This document shows positions 1 to 7,823 of a DNA stretch of 64,000 nt, piece after piece (position 1 is the first letter of the stretch; each line of letters opens with the position of its first letter). Made by a program: the position numbers and the translations under genes. This DNA comes from JAJFKJ01 sp964443025. GTDB lineage: Bacteria; Pseudomonadota; Gammaproteobacteria; JABCZS01. Location of the stretch: NCBI GenBank assembly GCA_964443025.1, contig CAYUEL010000001.1, positions 1 to 64,000 of the forward strand, read 5' to 3'. The notes beneath the pieces were generated by a model that saw nothing but the letters and a program-made list of their open reading frames with translations, was not told the DNA's origin and did not search any database.

Positions 1-780
1 ACCTCGCATTTTCTAGGGCAAAATTTTTCAAAATCATTTGGCATTCAATACACCGATAAAGAAGGGCAGTTGCAATTAGCCTGGACAACTTCATGGGGCA
101 TGTCTACACGTATATTAGGCGGCATGATCATGGTTCACAGTGATGACAATGGTTTGATTTGCCCACCACGTTTAGCGCCGCACCATATTGTGATTATTCC
201 AATCATTCGTAATGCTGATGATGAAAAGGATGTATTAGCCTATTGTGATACGTTGAGTACACAATTGCGTAAACATCATTACCACGGTTCACCTTTGCGC
301 GTGATGATTGATAAACGTGATATCAACGGTGGTGAAAAAACATGGGAACATATTAAAAAAGGTGTTCCGATTCGTCTTGAAATAGGACCGCGCGATATTG
401 CTAATAATGGTGTTTTTATGGGGCGTCGTGATAGAGATGTTAAAGAGAAGCAAGCCATTGGCAAAGATGAATTTGTGCAATGCGCTGTATCATTATTAGA
501 TGAAATACAAGCAAACTTGTATCAGCGCGCTGCAGACTTCTTACAAAAAAATACGCAATCCGTATCTGATTTATCGACATTTACCGAGTTATTTTCAAAC
601 GAGGATGCGCCTGGTTTTGTTCAAGCGTATTGCAGTGAATCCGCTCAATATATGGATCTATTAAAACCCTTGAAAGCTTCGGCACGTTGTATCCCCTTTA
701 TTGAAAACCCATCGGAAGGTCGTTGCATTTTCACGGGCGAGAAAACTGCCCGACAAGTGATTTTTGCGAAAGCGTATTAA
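1..780 (+). CDS. proS: Prolyl-tRNA synthetase, C-terminal part (left edge truncated)
   Basis: The frame is open from base 1 to the TAA at 778-780, so the gene begins upstream of the window. The product charges tRNA-Pro with proline in the cytosol. Visible are the class II motif 3 region (WTTSWGMSTR followed by GGMIMVHSDD), the anticodon-binding domain (APHHIVIIPII, then GVPIRLEIGPRDI) and a C-terminal extension ending in TARQVIFAKAY with a CxFTGE stretch. This arrangement belongs to the archaeal/eukaryotic-type ProRS, not the long E. coli-type enzyme with an inserted editing domain. That type is found in scattered bacteria. No neighbour is functionally linked. A hairpin terminator follows directly. 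Confidence 0.93.
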   Translation, partial: TSHFLGQNFSKSFGIQYTDKEGQLQLAWTTSWGMSTRILGGMIMVHSDDNGLICPPRLAPHHIVIIPIIRNADDEKDVLAYCDTLSTQLRKHHYHGSPLRVMIDKRDINGGEKTWEHIKKGVPIRLEIGPRDIANNGVFMGRRDRDVKEKQAIGKDEFVQCAVSLLDEIQANLYQRAADFLQKNTQSVSDLSTFTELFSNEDAPGFVQAYCSESAQYMDLLKPLKASARCIPFIENPSEGRCIFTGEKTARQVIFAKAY

Positions 781-815
781 GGAATACCGTGTGAATACAC
801 ACGACATTCCTTTTA
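781..815 (+). terminator. Rho-independent terminator of proS
   Basis: Starting right after the proS stop codon, GGAAT-ac-CGTGTG-aata-CACACG-ac-ATTCC forms an 11-bp interrupted stem with a 4-nt loop, followed by TTTT. The symmetric AC/AC internal loop is the only break. Confidence 0.75.
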
Positions 816-819
816 AGAA

Positions 820-838
820 CCGCGAACTTCGTTCGCGG
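820..838. repeat. Short palindrome CCGCGAAC-TTC-GTTCGCGG (REP-like)
   Basis: A perfect 8-bp inverted repeat with a 3-nt loop lies between proS and the next gene. Its CGTTCGCGG core recurs at 15394-15413 and 22886-22960, always in intergenic positions, so it looks like a member of a dispersed palindromic family. It has no T tract on the plus strand. Confidence 0.5.
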
Positions 839-910
839 ATGTAGTAAAGACTTGATAACGTGTTGGCTCAATCTATAATGAATCAATATCTCTTTTTTGG
901 GAGCAACATT

Positions 911-1735
911 GTGAATAAAAAAATAGCATCGTGCGCCGGTGTATTATTAGGTTTTCTAGCCAACTCGGCATGGGCTGAACCAGGTCAATTGTACCTCGAA
1001 GGCAAGGGCGGGGGCTCTTGGGGATCTATCAAAAGCATCAGCGCTGAACCCCTATCCGGTACTACCGCTGTCACAGTCAACAAAACACACACAGAAAGCA
1101 CACGCTGGATGTACGGTGGCGCTATAGGTTATCAACTCAATAGTTTAGTGATTCCCTTGCGCATTGAAACGGAATACATGTACCGCAATCGATACCCTTA
1201 TAATAAAGATCCCGTATTTACTGGCACCACTGATCAATTACGCTCCGATATTATCAACCAAACAGTGTTAGGTAACCTATTTATTGATATCCCTGTCATG
1301 GATAATTTTCTCGTATTTATCGGTGGTGGCGGTGGCGTTGCATTCAACCGCACCTATTCAGATTTTGTTCAAGGTACAACCACCACGCGCGACACAACGG
1401 ATCGCGTAGGCGCCAGCTGGATGGCCAGCGCAGGGCTTGCCTACCAAGCAACCGATTGGTTGGCATTGAGCCTAAGCTACCGTTATTCTGATTTAGGACC
1501 AGTACGTTGGTCTGTCAGCGAATCAGGCATGCAAATGAACAGTCATAACTTTAAAGCCAGTGAAGCATTGTTAGGTTTCCGTTTAACATTGCCAGCAGCG
1601 ATGACAGGTACTCCTGCGTCAAACCAAGCGCCTGCGTATAAGCCTCAACCTCAGTCTCACTCTCAAGCAGATGCTGCAGCAGCTGAGTCACAACGGCGTC
1701 AACAAGCGTATGGCAATATGAACGTAGATAAGTAG
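911..1735 (+). CDS. Outer-membrane beta-barrel protein (porin/OmpA-barrel-like)
   Basis: The start is the GTG at 911, preceded by GGGAG at 7 nt. This gives a clean signal peptide (MNKKIASCAGVLLGFLANSAWA, cleaved before EPG). The open frame extends to 860, but the extra residues would sit in front of the signal peptide. The mature part alternates hydrophobic and polar residues typical of an 8-stranded barrel, with glycine-rich turns (GGGGGVAFN) and a strand-like segment, LALSLSYRYSDLG. The barrel ends with LLGFRLTLP, but about 45 further residues rich in Ala, Gln, Pro and Ser follow. So the terminal aromatic residue used by the BAM complex is not at the C-terminus. A structural, adhesin or porin role cannot be distinguished from sequence. 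It converges with dotK, 9 nt between stops. Confidence 0.8.
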   Translation: MNKKIASCAGVLLGFLANSAWAEPGQLYLEGKGGGSWGSIKSISAEPLSGTTAVTVNKTHTESTRWMYGGAIGYQLNSLVIPLRIETEYMYRNRYPYNKDPVFTGTTDQLRSDIINQTVLGNLFIDIPVMDNFLVFIGGGGGVAFNRTYSDFVQGTTTTRDTTDRVGASWMASAGLAYQATDWLALSLSYRYSDLGPVRWSVSESGMQMNSHNFKASEALLGFRLTLPAAMTGTPASNQAPAYKPQPQSHSQADAAAAESQRRQQAYGNMNVDK

Positions 1736-1744
1736 GCTCGGTTA

Positions 1745-2293
1745 CTACTTCAACGGGTGGGCGGTGATGACTTCGACACGTCGATTCACTTGGCGTTGTA
1801 CAAATTTATCGTAATTTTCTTCAACGATAGGTTCTCGACTGCCTACGCCACGTACTTCGGTAAATCGTGTACCGCTTATGCCTGCTGACATCAAGTAGTT
1901 TGCCACGGCTTGCGCATAGGCTTGTGATTGCATCGCTTCCAAATCGCGGCTCATCACACCGTCAGTATGTCCCACTACGGATAACTTTAAGGCTGGATAA
2001 GCTTTTAAAACATATGCAAGTTGATTTAAAGCCGGTTGAAATTCTGGATTAATCACGACACGATCCACCTGTTCAACAAACACACGATCGGCTGGTAAAA
2101 TCACACTGGTACCTTGATTACTATCAGCCAAAACAATACCATAATCTTTCAGAGAATCTAAATCGCGCGTACCTAACACCACACCTTCTGATACACCGCG
2201 TTTAAACGGTGGAAAAGATTGACGTTCCGCCAGTCCCATTTGCTCGCAGCCGAATAAGAATAAACAACTGATTATTATAAAGTAACGTATCAT
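1745..2293 (-). CDS. dotK: DotK/IcmN, OmpA-family lipoprotein of the Dot/Icm system
   Basis: A short N-terminal hydrophobic stretch with lipobox LFGC (Cys16) marks an outer-membrane lipoprotein. The C-terminal half is an OmpA-like peptidoglycan-binding domain: NPEFQPALNQLAYVLK, then LSVVGHTDG, and a QRQVNRRVEV signature near the end. In Legionella, DotK/IcmN is a lipoprotein of this build and size (about 190 aa) on the periphery of the Dot/Icm outer-membrane core, contacting peptidoglycan. Here it is the last gene of the leftmost minus-strand dot/icm block. A 74-bp palindromic repeat separates it from the upstream lipoprotein gene. The OmpA fold alone would not prove the assignment; position in the locus and the lipobox support it. 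Confidence 0.75.
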   Translation of the reverse strand: MIRYFIIISCLFLFGCEQMGLAERQSFPPFKRGVSEGVVLGTRDLDSLKDYGIVLADSNQGTSVILPADRVFVEQVDRVVINPEFQPALNQLAYVLKAYPALKLSVVGHTDGVMSRDLEAMQSQAYAQAVANYLMSAGISGTRFTEVRGVGSREPIVEENYDKFVQRQVNRRVEVITAHPLK

Positions 2294-2330
2294 TTCATTA
2301 ATTGACCTTTAACTCCCGGCTCAGCTAAAT

Positions 2331-2404
2331 TGTCATTGCGAGCCCGCAGGGCGAAGCAATCCACTCGAATAGATTGCTTCGGCCTTAACGGCCTCGCAAT
2401 GACA
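2331..2404. repeat. 74-bp imperfect palindrome (TGTCATTGCGAG ... CTCGCAATGACA)
   Basis: The outer 12-bp arms TGTCATTGCGAG (2331-2342) and CTCGCAATGACA (2393-2404) are perfect inverted complements. An inner complementary pair, GAAGCAATC and GATTGCTTC, extends the stem. The element fills the gap between dotK and the upstream lipoprotein gene. From memory, this kind of palindrome is a common dispersed repeat (REP/MITE-like) in several intracellular gammaproteobacteria. It could act as an attenuator in front of dotK. Confidence 0.7.
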
Positions 2405-2411
2405 GAGCACC

Positions 2412-3113
2412 CTAATCCCAGATTGGCATGGGTTCATAAGTAAATGTCTCAACTTTATCTGCCAAAGTACGTGTCGGTGGTCGTTCTGGTACAAAAGTAG
2501 GATCGTAATACAATAAATAACCACGCGCGTAGTTCAACACAGGATTAATCACATTGCGATCGAGCCCAAGCACTCGCCTACCTTCTTTACTACCCTGAAA
2601 CACAACTTTACCTGTTCGCGCTTCAATTAACTTTAACTCGAATAAATAAGCACCCTTATCATTAAAGCTGGGTGATTTGTTGCGCAATATGGCTTGTGCA
2701 ACCATAAAATTATGCCCATAGGTTTGGACCAATGAACGCATGGGCGTTGTGTCTGTTACGTCATACCATATTTCACCTTTATCAGGAATGAGCGTTGGAT
2801 AAGGTGGTGTTGTATTGACATGAACCGTGGGACGGCGCGTAATAACTTCATCAAAAAAATCAAATTCTCTGAAAGCATCCATGATGTAATCTTGGTAAGC
2901 GTACCATTCCATTGTACCGTGCATTTCTACTTGCACATAAAGTACTTTACGAAATTGATTGGTATCAACGCCTTGATTAACACTGATAACTACATCTGCA
3001 TCATTCGCAACAGGTAAATATCCTAATTGATCAACCTGTGGTTGATGAAAATTACTGGTGCAAGCACTGAGTAATAATGCAATGAATAATATCCTTATAA
3101 AATGATAAACCAT
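2412..3113 (-). CDS. Unrecognised lipoprotein translationally coupled to dotO
   Basis: The 233-aa product starts with a lipoprotein signal (lipobox LLSAC, about Cys18). Beyond that I recognise no family. The body is mixed alpha/beta with one acidic amphipathic part (AFREFDFFDEV) and a C-terminal stretch rich in Pro and Thr (FVPERPPTRTLADK). The TAA of dotO overlaps the ATG of this gene by one base (TAATG), and AGGA precedes it at the dotO end. The two are therefore very likely translated together. Conservation of such tight coupling with the DotO ATPase gene suggests a Dot/Icm-related envelope role (inference). It is not DotC, DotD or DotK, which are all accounted for elsewhere in the window. 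Confidence 0.7.
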   Translation of the reverse strand: MVYHFIRILFIALLLSACTSNFHQPQVDQLGYLPVANDADVVISVNQGVDTNQFRKVLYVQVEMHGTMEWYAYQDYIMDAFREFDFFDEVITRRPTVHVNTTPPYPTLIPDKGEIWYDVTDTTPMRSLVQTYGHNFMVAQAILRNKSPSFNDKGAYLFELKLIEARTGKVVFQGSKEGRRVLGLDRNVINPVLNYARGYLLYYDPTFVPERPPTRTLADKVETFTYEPMPIWD

Positions 3114-6100
3114 TATCCTACTTTTTCCTGTAGTTCCGTGAAACGTGGATTAGTTCGGTAATTTTCGACAACTTCACTAATTAATTCTTGCAAAATACTT
3201 TTTGATGAATCATCTTTGATCATACCAGCGTCTTTAAGATCAGCTAAACGTCGTTCTACAACCGACGCGATTGTACCACCCGGGTACATGGATGCCAATA
3301 CTTGGCGCGCAACGCGTGGACCAATACGTTCGTAAAGTTCATTACGCACAAAAGCATCTTCTGCCGTTGTTGAAAAAGCCCAAAGTTCTACGGGACCAAT
3401 GGTATTGGTAAGTAAATGCGTATGCATGCCTTCTTTCGTTGCAAATTGCGCTAAGAAAGTACCGCCTCCTTCGCGCGGACCATGGACACGATGCCGTAAT
3501 GCATATTTGGCTGTTTCAGATAATCCAAACACTTTCGCCGTTTTCTCGATAGATTGCGCTGGACCAGCATCCATCACAAAAACAGATGTGGCAAAATCGA
3601 TCATCACTTCATCAAAGTCATCTAATGATTGTGATAACAACGCTACTTGAACTTTCCATTTACGTCCTTCACGCATATCAACCACCACTTGATCGCGCAC
3701 CGCTTTCGCTTTTGATGTACGGTGGAATTCATCTAACACGATACGTTTATGATCTTCACGAATTTCCATCACCCTTGCACGATGATAAGTACGATAACGT
3801 TCTGGCATATCTTGAACATTTTCTACCGTGAGATAATAATCACGTGCCAATACATAACGTGCCAACATATACATCACTGCCGTTTGACGATCCGCTGCTT
3901 CGCCGCCTGTTTTAGCAACCTCATCTAAATCTAGCGATACCACACGCGCATCACCTAAATCAAATTTGGTTTGCCGCGCTAAAAGAGGATATTCACGAAT
4001 CGCACTAGAAACCATGCGGTTAAATGATTCAACCAATGATTCACCGGTATTAATTGTGACTTTACCGAATAGATCATCGATCGCAGGCATGCGGCAAATC
4101 GAAGCGGCATCCGCTAATAAAGGTACGGCATGACGTTGTGCAATCAAAGCTTCATGAATATGGCCTTTTGAAAATAATGCATCGGTAATTTCCCACCATG
4201 TTGTATGCGTATCAATTTTTAAATCTAATCCAGGTATTAGTTCATCGACGGATTTTTCAACTTCTCTTGCATATCGGTTAGGATTATTTTCATCTGAGAA
4301 TGATTTATATAATTCATCGATCACCATACCCACCATGTCTGTCATACCATCATAAGTACGTTCAGATCCTAATGGTGTTACCAGTAATGCTAAAAAGTTT
4401 ACAAGGAAGCTACGTTCAATGGGCGTGGGATAACGTGACCCTAATTGCGTATCAAATGGATTAATCGAATATTCCGTACGCATACGCAAGCGATGATAAG
4501 CCACTAAATGACGCTGGTGTTTTGGCAGTGCTTCTCTTATTAGAGAAATAAGACCTGAACTGGATGGGCCAATATCAATGATAGCAATGCGCGGCAAACG
4601 CTGTTGTCCTGCGTTCAAGCACAATGCAAGATTAATTGCATTAGATAAAACTGATTTACCCGAACCAGGTCGTGCATAAACTAAATCGATCCATGTTGTT
4701 TGCAACGATGAACCCGGTTGATAAGGCCAAGGTTTTCCATCAGGCGATCGAAATAACAATGCACCACGTTTCCAAGGGGACGAAGGTCGCGTAATGGGTA
4801 ACATAAATGCAACATCAGATAAAGGCGCAACAGAAGGTGTTGCAATACTATTAGGTGAAATCGCTAATGCGCTGGATAATACGGCACCGTACGGATCACC
4901 AGAAATTTCCGCAACATCGCAATGTCCCCAACCTTGAACCGCTTTTGCTAATTCTGCAGCACGTGTTTTAAGTAATCCTATATTATCCACCGGCGCCCAA
5001 GTGCATAATGATACTTTTAATCGCACCACAGCGTCATCCGTGTTGGTTTGAATAAAGCTCAATAAATTTTTCGCATCACTGATAAGCGGATTCTCTTTGC
5101 TTGCAAAGCTTAAAATAGCTGCCATTGTAGCTTTCATGCCCAATGATGCAAGTCCATTACTTTCCATCATGAATGAAATACGCCATGGAATATTAGCGGC
5201 CATCACACGATTAAATAACTGTGCAAATGACTTCACTTCTTTTGGAAATAAATCAATGAACATCGGCGCATATATTTTATCGCCAATTTGAGCCACTTTT
5301 AATGTTACATTTTTCCCATCACGTGGTAACAATTGCAATGGCAACGCTGGCCACATGATTTCCGAAACATCATCATCCGGTGTTTCAAGTAATCGAACCG
5401 GAATGCGATCTCCTGGAAGATAAGGCGACCAATCACGTGATGTAAAATCCGTATCAACAGAACAACGTATTTCTTTTAATGCCGTATGAACATCTAATAA
5501 ATTTGCCTTAAGACCCAATGTCTCAAATTCGTTCAGTGTTGCACGCACAAAAGACTCATGCGTTTCGCGCAAATCCGGTATGGTTGCAATCACACTTTGT
5601 GCATAACGCATCGGTGGCAATTTTTCACGCTTGATTGTATCTAATTTTTTATTATGAGCTGCTTTTAACTGTTGATCTGATAATACCGTAGGAAATGTAT
5701 AAATGACCAAGAAGCACTTTTCTTCAGAACAATAGTGCGACATGGTTTTTTCACGTTCGCGAAATAAATCATTCAGTTCTAGGTGTAAACGTTCTGCTGT
5801 TTGTTTTGCAGGTTCAAAAATATCCTTGATTTCACCTAATACTGTTTCATCATCGTAATTAAAAAATACTTGTGCACCATGACCGGGACGCGCCATGGCT
5901 GTTGATAAAGCATGTGTCACACCTTGATGCAAACGTTCAAACTCTTCGCCACCCACCATGAATTGAACGCCTTCAATTTGCATTACAGAAAGCAAACCGC
6001 CATCGCGCGTTACTAATGTAAAGCGATTATCAACGGCTTCTAAATCGCAATAAGATGCTGCAGTTGTTTTTAACGAAGTTCCCAACCACTCAAGCAAGTA

Positions 6101-6139
6101 ATCCACAGAATTCAACAGAGGTTGCATGATATTACGCAT
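3113..6139 (-). CDS. dotO: DotO/IcmB, VirB4-like ATPase of the Dot/Icm type IVB system
   Basis: At 1008 aa it matches Legionella DotO/IcmB (about 1009 aa). DotO is the large hexameric ATPase at the cytoplasmic base of the Dot/Icm channel and recruits DotB. The Walker A motif (ARPGSGKS) lies near residues 487-495. A Walker B-type segment, RIVLDEFHRTS, lies near residue 800, followed by a sensor-like LSQSLDDFDEVM. The N-terminal half is the VirB4-type domain. The start is taken at 6139, overlapping the end of dotN by 8 nt; an in-frame ATG four codons later is possible. The gene lies in an unbroken minus-strand series dotN-dotO-lipoprotein. No anomaly was seen in the catalytic motifs. Confidence 0.95.
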   Translation of the reverse strand: MRNIMQPLLNSVDYLLEWLGTSLKTTAASYCDLEAVDNRFTLVTRDGGLLSVMQIEGVQFMVGGEEFERLHQGVTHALSTAMARPGHGAQVFFNYDDETVLGEIKDIFEPAKQTAERLHLELNDLFREREKTMSHYCSEEKCFLVIYTFPTVLSDQQLKAAHNKKLDTIKREKLPPMRYAQSVIATIPDLRETHESFVRATLNEFETLGLKANLLDVHTALKEIRCSVDTDFTSRDWSPYLPGDRIPVRLLETPDDDVSEIMWPALPLQLLPRDGKNVTLKVAQIGDKIYAPMFIDLFPKEVKSFAQLFNRVMAANIPWRISFMMESNGLASLGMKATMAAILSFASKENPLISDAKNLLSFIQTNTDDAVVRLKVSLCTWAPVDNIGLLKTRAAELAKAVQGWGHCDVAEISGDPYGAVLSSALAISPNSIATPSVAPLSDVAFMLPITRPSSPWKRGALLFRSPDGKPWPYQPGSSLQTTWIDLVYARPGSGKSVLSNAINLALCLNAGQQRLPRIAIIDIGPSSSGLISLIREALPKHQRHLVAYHRLRMRTEYSINPFDTQLGSRYPTPIERSFLVNFLALLVTPLGSERTYDGMTDMVGMVIDELYKSFSDENNPNRYAREVEKSVDELIPGLDLKIDTHTTWWEITDALFSKGHIHEALIAQRHAVPLLADAASICRMPAIDDLFGKVTINTGESLVESFNRMVSSAIREYPLLARQTKFDLGDARVVSLDLDEVAKTGGEAADRQTAVMYMLARYVLARDYYLTVENVQDMPERYRTYHRARVMEIREDHKRIVLDEFHRTSKAKAVRDQVVVDMREGRKWKVQVALLSQSLDDFDEVMIDFATSVFVMDAGPAQSIEKTAKVFGLSETAKYALRHRVHGPREGGGTFLAQFATKEGMHTHLLTNTIGPVELWAFSTTAEDAFVRNELYERIGPRVARQVLASMYPGGTIASVVERRLADLKDAGMIKDDSSKSILQELISEVVENYRTNPRFTELQEKVG

Positions 6140-6767
6140 TCATCCCCCTCTGATTCAAATCTATTTCACCGCTTAATAATTGCGGCATCACTGTTTTAGA
6201 CCAAAATTGAACCTGGCTTTTCAATAATTTAGGGTTCGGTAACAAGCGAATACGTTGCATCACCGCATAATATTTATCAGCTTCAATGTTGTAAGTGTCT
6301 AAAAGACATTGCCCAAATACTTCGGCTTGAGATGCGTTTTTGCCAAACACTTCTTCCACTGGATCTGAAAATTTCCGTATGTTTCGATACAATGCTTTTG
6401 CCGTTTCGGAAAATTGCGAATCCGATTCCATTGCACAAAAAAGCACACGTACAATATGTGAAAGTTGTGCTTGAGGTATTTGAGGCAACATAATAATATG
6501 ATGCCCCAAACCTTGAGCGCCTAAAAATAAACAATGTGCACATAATGGACATGCCGTTGCTAAATTAGCACCAACATTGTTTTGATAATTACCATCAACG
6601 TTAACAATTTCTTGAAAACGTTTACATTGAAATCCACAATATTGACATTGGTACTTATCACGTTCCCAAACCTTGGGTGCGGCTTTCTGAAATGACTTCT
6701 GTTGACGACGCGCCACAAAGGCGCGCCATCCATCAATATTGGCCTGTAGAACGAGCTGATGCGCCAT
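6132..6767 (-). CDS. dotN: DotN/IcmJ, zinc-binding coupling-complex component
   Basis: At 211 aa it is the expected length for DotN/IcmJ (about 208 aa in Legionella). DotN is a cytosolic subunit of the type IV coupling complex that binds the DotL C-terminal region. Four cysteines in two CxxC pairs (CQYC at 41-44 and CPLC at 73-76) form the zinc site known for DotN, in an HNH-like fold; further Cys residues (48, 79) flank them. It sits 5 nt from dotP upstream and overlaps dotO downstream, the same order as icmD-icmJ-icmB in Legionella. All expected zinc ligands are present. Confidence 0.92.
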   Translation of the reverse strand: MAHQLVLQANIDGWRAFVARRQQKSFQKAAPKVWERDKYQCQYCGFQCKRFQEIVNVDGNYQNNVGANLATACPLCAHCLFLGAQGLGHHIIMLPQIPQAQLSHIVRVLFCAMESDSQFSETAKALYRNIRKFSDPVEEVFGKNASQAEVFGQCLLDTYNIEADKYYAVMQRIRLLPNPKLLKSQVQFWSKTVMPQLLSGEIDLNQRGMNA

Positions 6768-6772
6768 ACGGA

Positions 6773-7183
6773 TTAATCAAATATGCCGGTTTGGCCACTA
6801 CCTGACACCGCTTCGTTACCCGCACCTTCCGTTTGTCCAAACACAGTTTGACCTGATGTTTTGATCAATTGTGGTAACCAAACCAGTGCTGCCGCAATAA
6901 ATACTAACGCAATAGGTTGACCCAACGTAATTTGTTGAGGGTTATCTTTATATTGCTTGAACTTCATGATTGCAGCGCCACCGAATGCAACACCACCAAT
7001 GTAGCACATCGCAATAATCATTGTTTCAACACCGCTTAAACTTTCGCGTATGTTGTCGGCTAGATCACCGATCGATTGATCAGCAAACGCCACTGTAAAA
7101 ACCCCGCTCAGCATGAATAATGCAGCGCTCAGGCCCCCATATAGCGAATGTCTCGCTATTTTTTTTCTCAATAATGATGTCAT
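6773..7183 (-). CDS. dotP: DotP/IcmD, small inner-membrane Dot/Icm protein
   Basis: A 136-aa protein with a signal/anchor segment (residues about 15-35, ending AFADQ) and two more hydrophobic helices (IIAMCYIGGVAFGGAAIM; IALVFIAAALVWLP). This is the IcmD/DotP pattern, and its relative DotE lies immediately upstream. Legionella IcmD is about 132 aa. The start has a perfect AGGAGG Shine-Dalgarno 5 nt upstream, the strongest ribosome site I saw in this operon. The C-terminus is a short glycine/serine-rich tail. DotP, with DotE, forms part of the inner-membrane portion of the system; its biochemical activity is not established. Confidence 0.9.
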   Translation of the reverse strand: MTSLLRKKIARHSLYGGLSAALFMLSGVFTVAFADQSIGDLADNIRESLSGVETMIIAMCYIGGVAFGGAAIMKFKQYKDNPQQITLGQPIALVFIAAALVWLPQLIKTSGQTVFGQTEGAGNEAVSGSGQTGIFD

Positions 7184-7207
7184 TGCATCCTCCTATTTTG
7201 TTAAAAA

Positions 7208-7801
7208 TTAATACCACTCAAACCCAAAACTTGTCATGAGAACACGCACCGTAGGTCCCATATGATACGCCAATATGCCACCGGTAATGTGCGTCATTGC
7301 TTTGCCAAACATCCCCTGCCCGCCTTGTTCACCCATTTTTGTCAAAAAATACCAACCTTTTACAAATGCAATAAAACCTATCAATTTCATCACATCGAGA
7401 ATAACTTTCCAAACTTCATCCCACTCACTTCCAAATCCAGGTTCGTAGGATAACGGACTGGTCGTTCCCCAGAAAGTATAGGTCGTTACGTCAATGAGTA
7501 CAGGCCACCAAATTAAACCTGCTCCCATGGCAATACTGACCATCGGACCGGCAATTTCCATTGGCTGAAACATCTGGCTGCGATGATCTGCCATTACCCG
7601 TAACTTAAATACACCCCGCGCAATCAACACAATACCAGCAATATAACTGATGCCCGCGGCTAACCAACTCAAACCCGCCAATGACTCGGAAAACGTCATG
7701 ATCATGCCGATAATGTCATTGAACGGCTTTAAAATACCATCCGACGACTCTTCAACGCGCATGGTTATTTGAAATAGTGATTGCCACCAACTGTCGATCA
7801 T
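7208..7801 (-). CDS. dotE: DotE/IcmC, inner-membrane Dot/Icm protein
   Basis: The 197-aa product has four hydrophobic segments (around LAGLSWLAAGISYIAGIVLIA, MVSIAMGAGLIWWPVLI, VMKLIGFIAFVKGWYFL and ITGGILAYHMGP). That spacing fits IcmC/DotE (about 194 aa), a relative of DotV and IcmD in the inner membrane. The FVKGWYFLTKMGEQGGQG motif resembles the conserved loop of this family. It lies between dotF and dotP, in the Legionella order icmG-icmC-icmD. The ATG at 7801 is preceded by GAGTGAACT, a weak ribosome site. Confidence 0.9.
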   Translation of the reverse strand: MIDSWWQSLFQITMRVEESSDGILKPFNDIIGMIMTFSESLAGLSWLAAGISYIAGIVLIARGVFKLRVMADHRSQMFQPMEIAGPMVSIAMGAGLIWWPVLIDVTTYTFWGTTSPLSYEPGFGSEWDEVWKVILDVMKLIGFIAFVKGWYFLTKMGEQGGQGMFGKAMTHITGGILAYHMGPTVRVLMTSFGFEWY

Positions 7802-7823
7802 AGTTCACTCGCCTAGGCATTGC

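Noticed and set aside
860..910. Upstream in-frame start of the outer-membrane protein at 860
   Set aside because: It would put 17 residues before a clean signal peptide, and the GTG at 911 has a good ribosome site.
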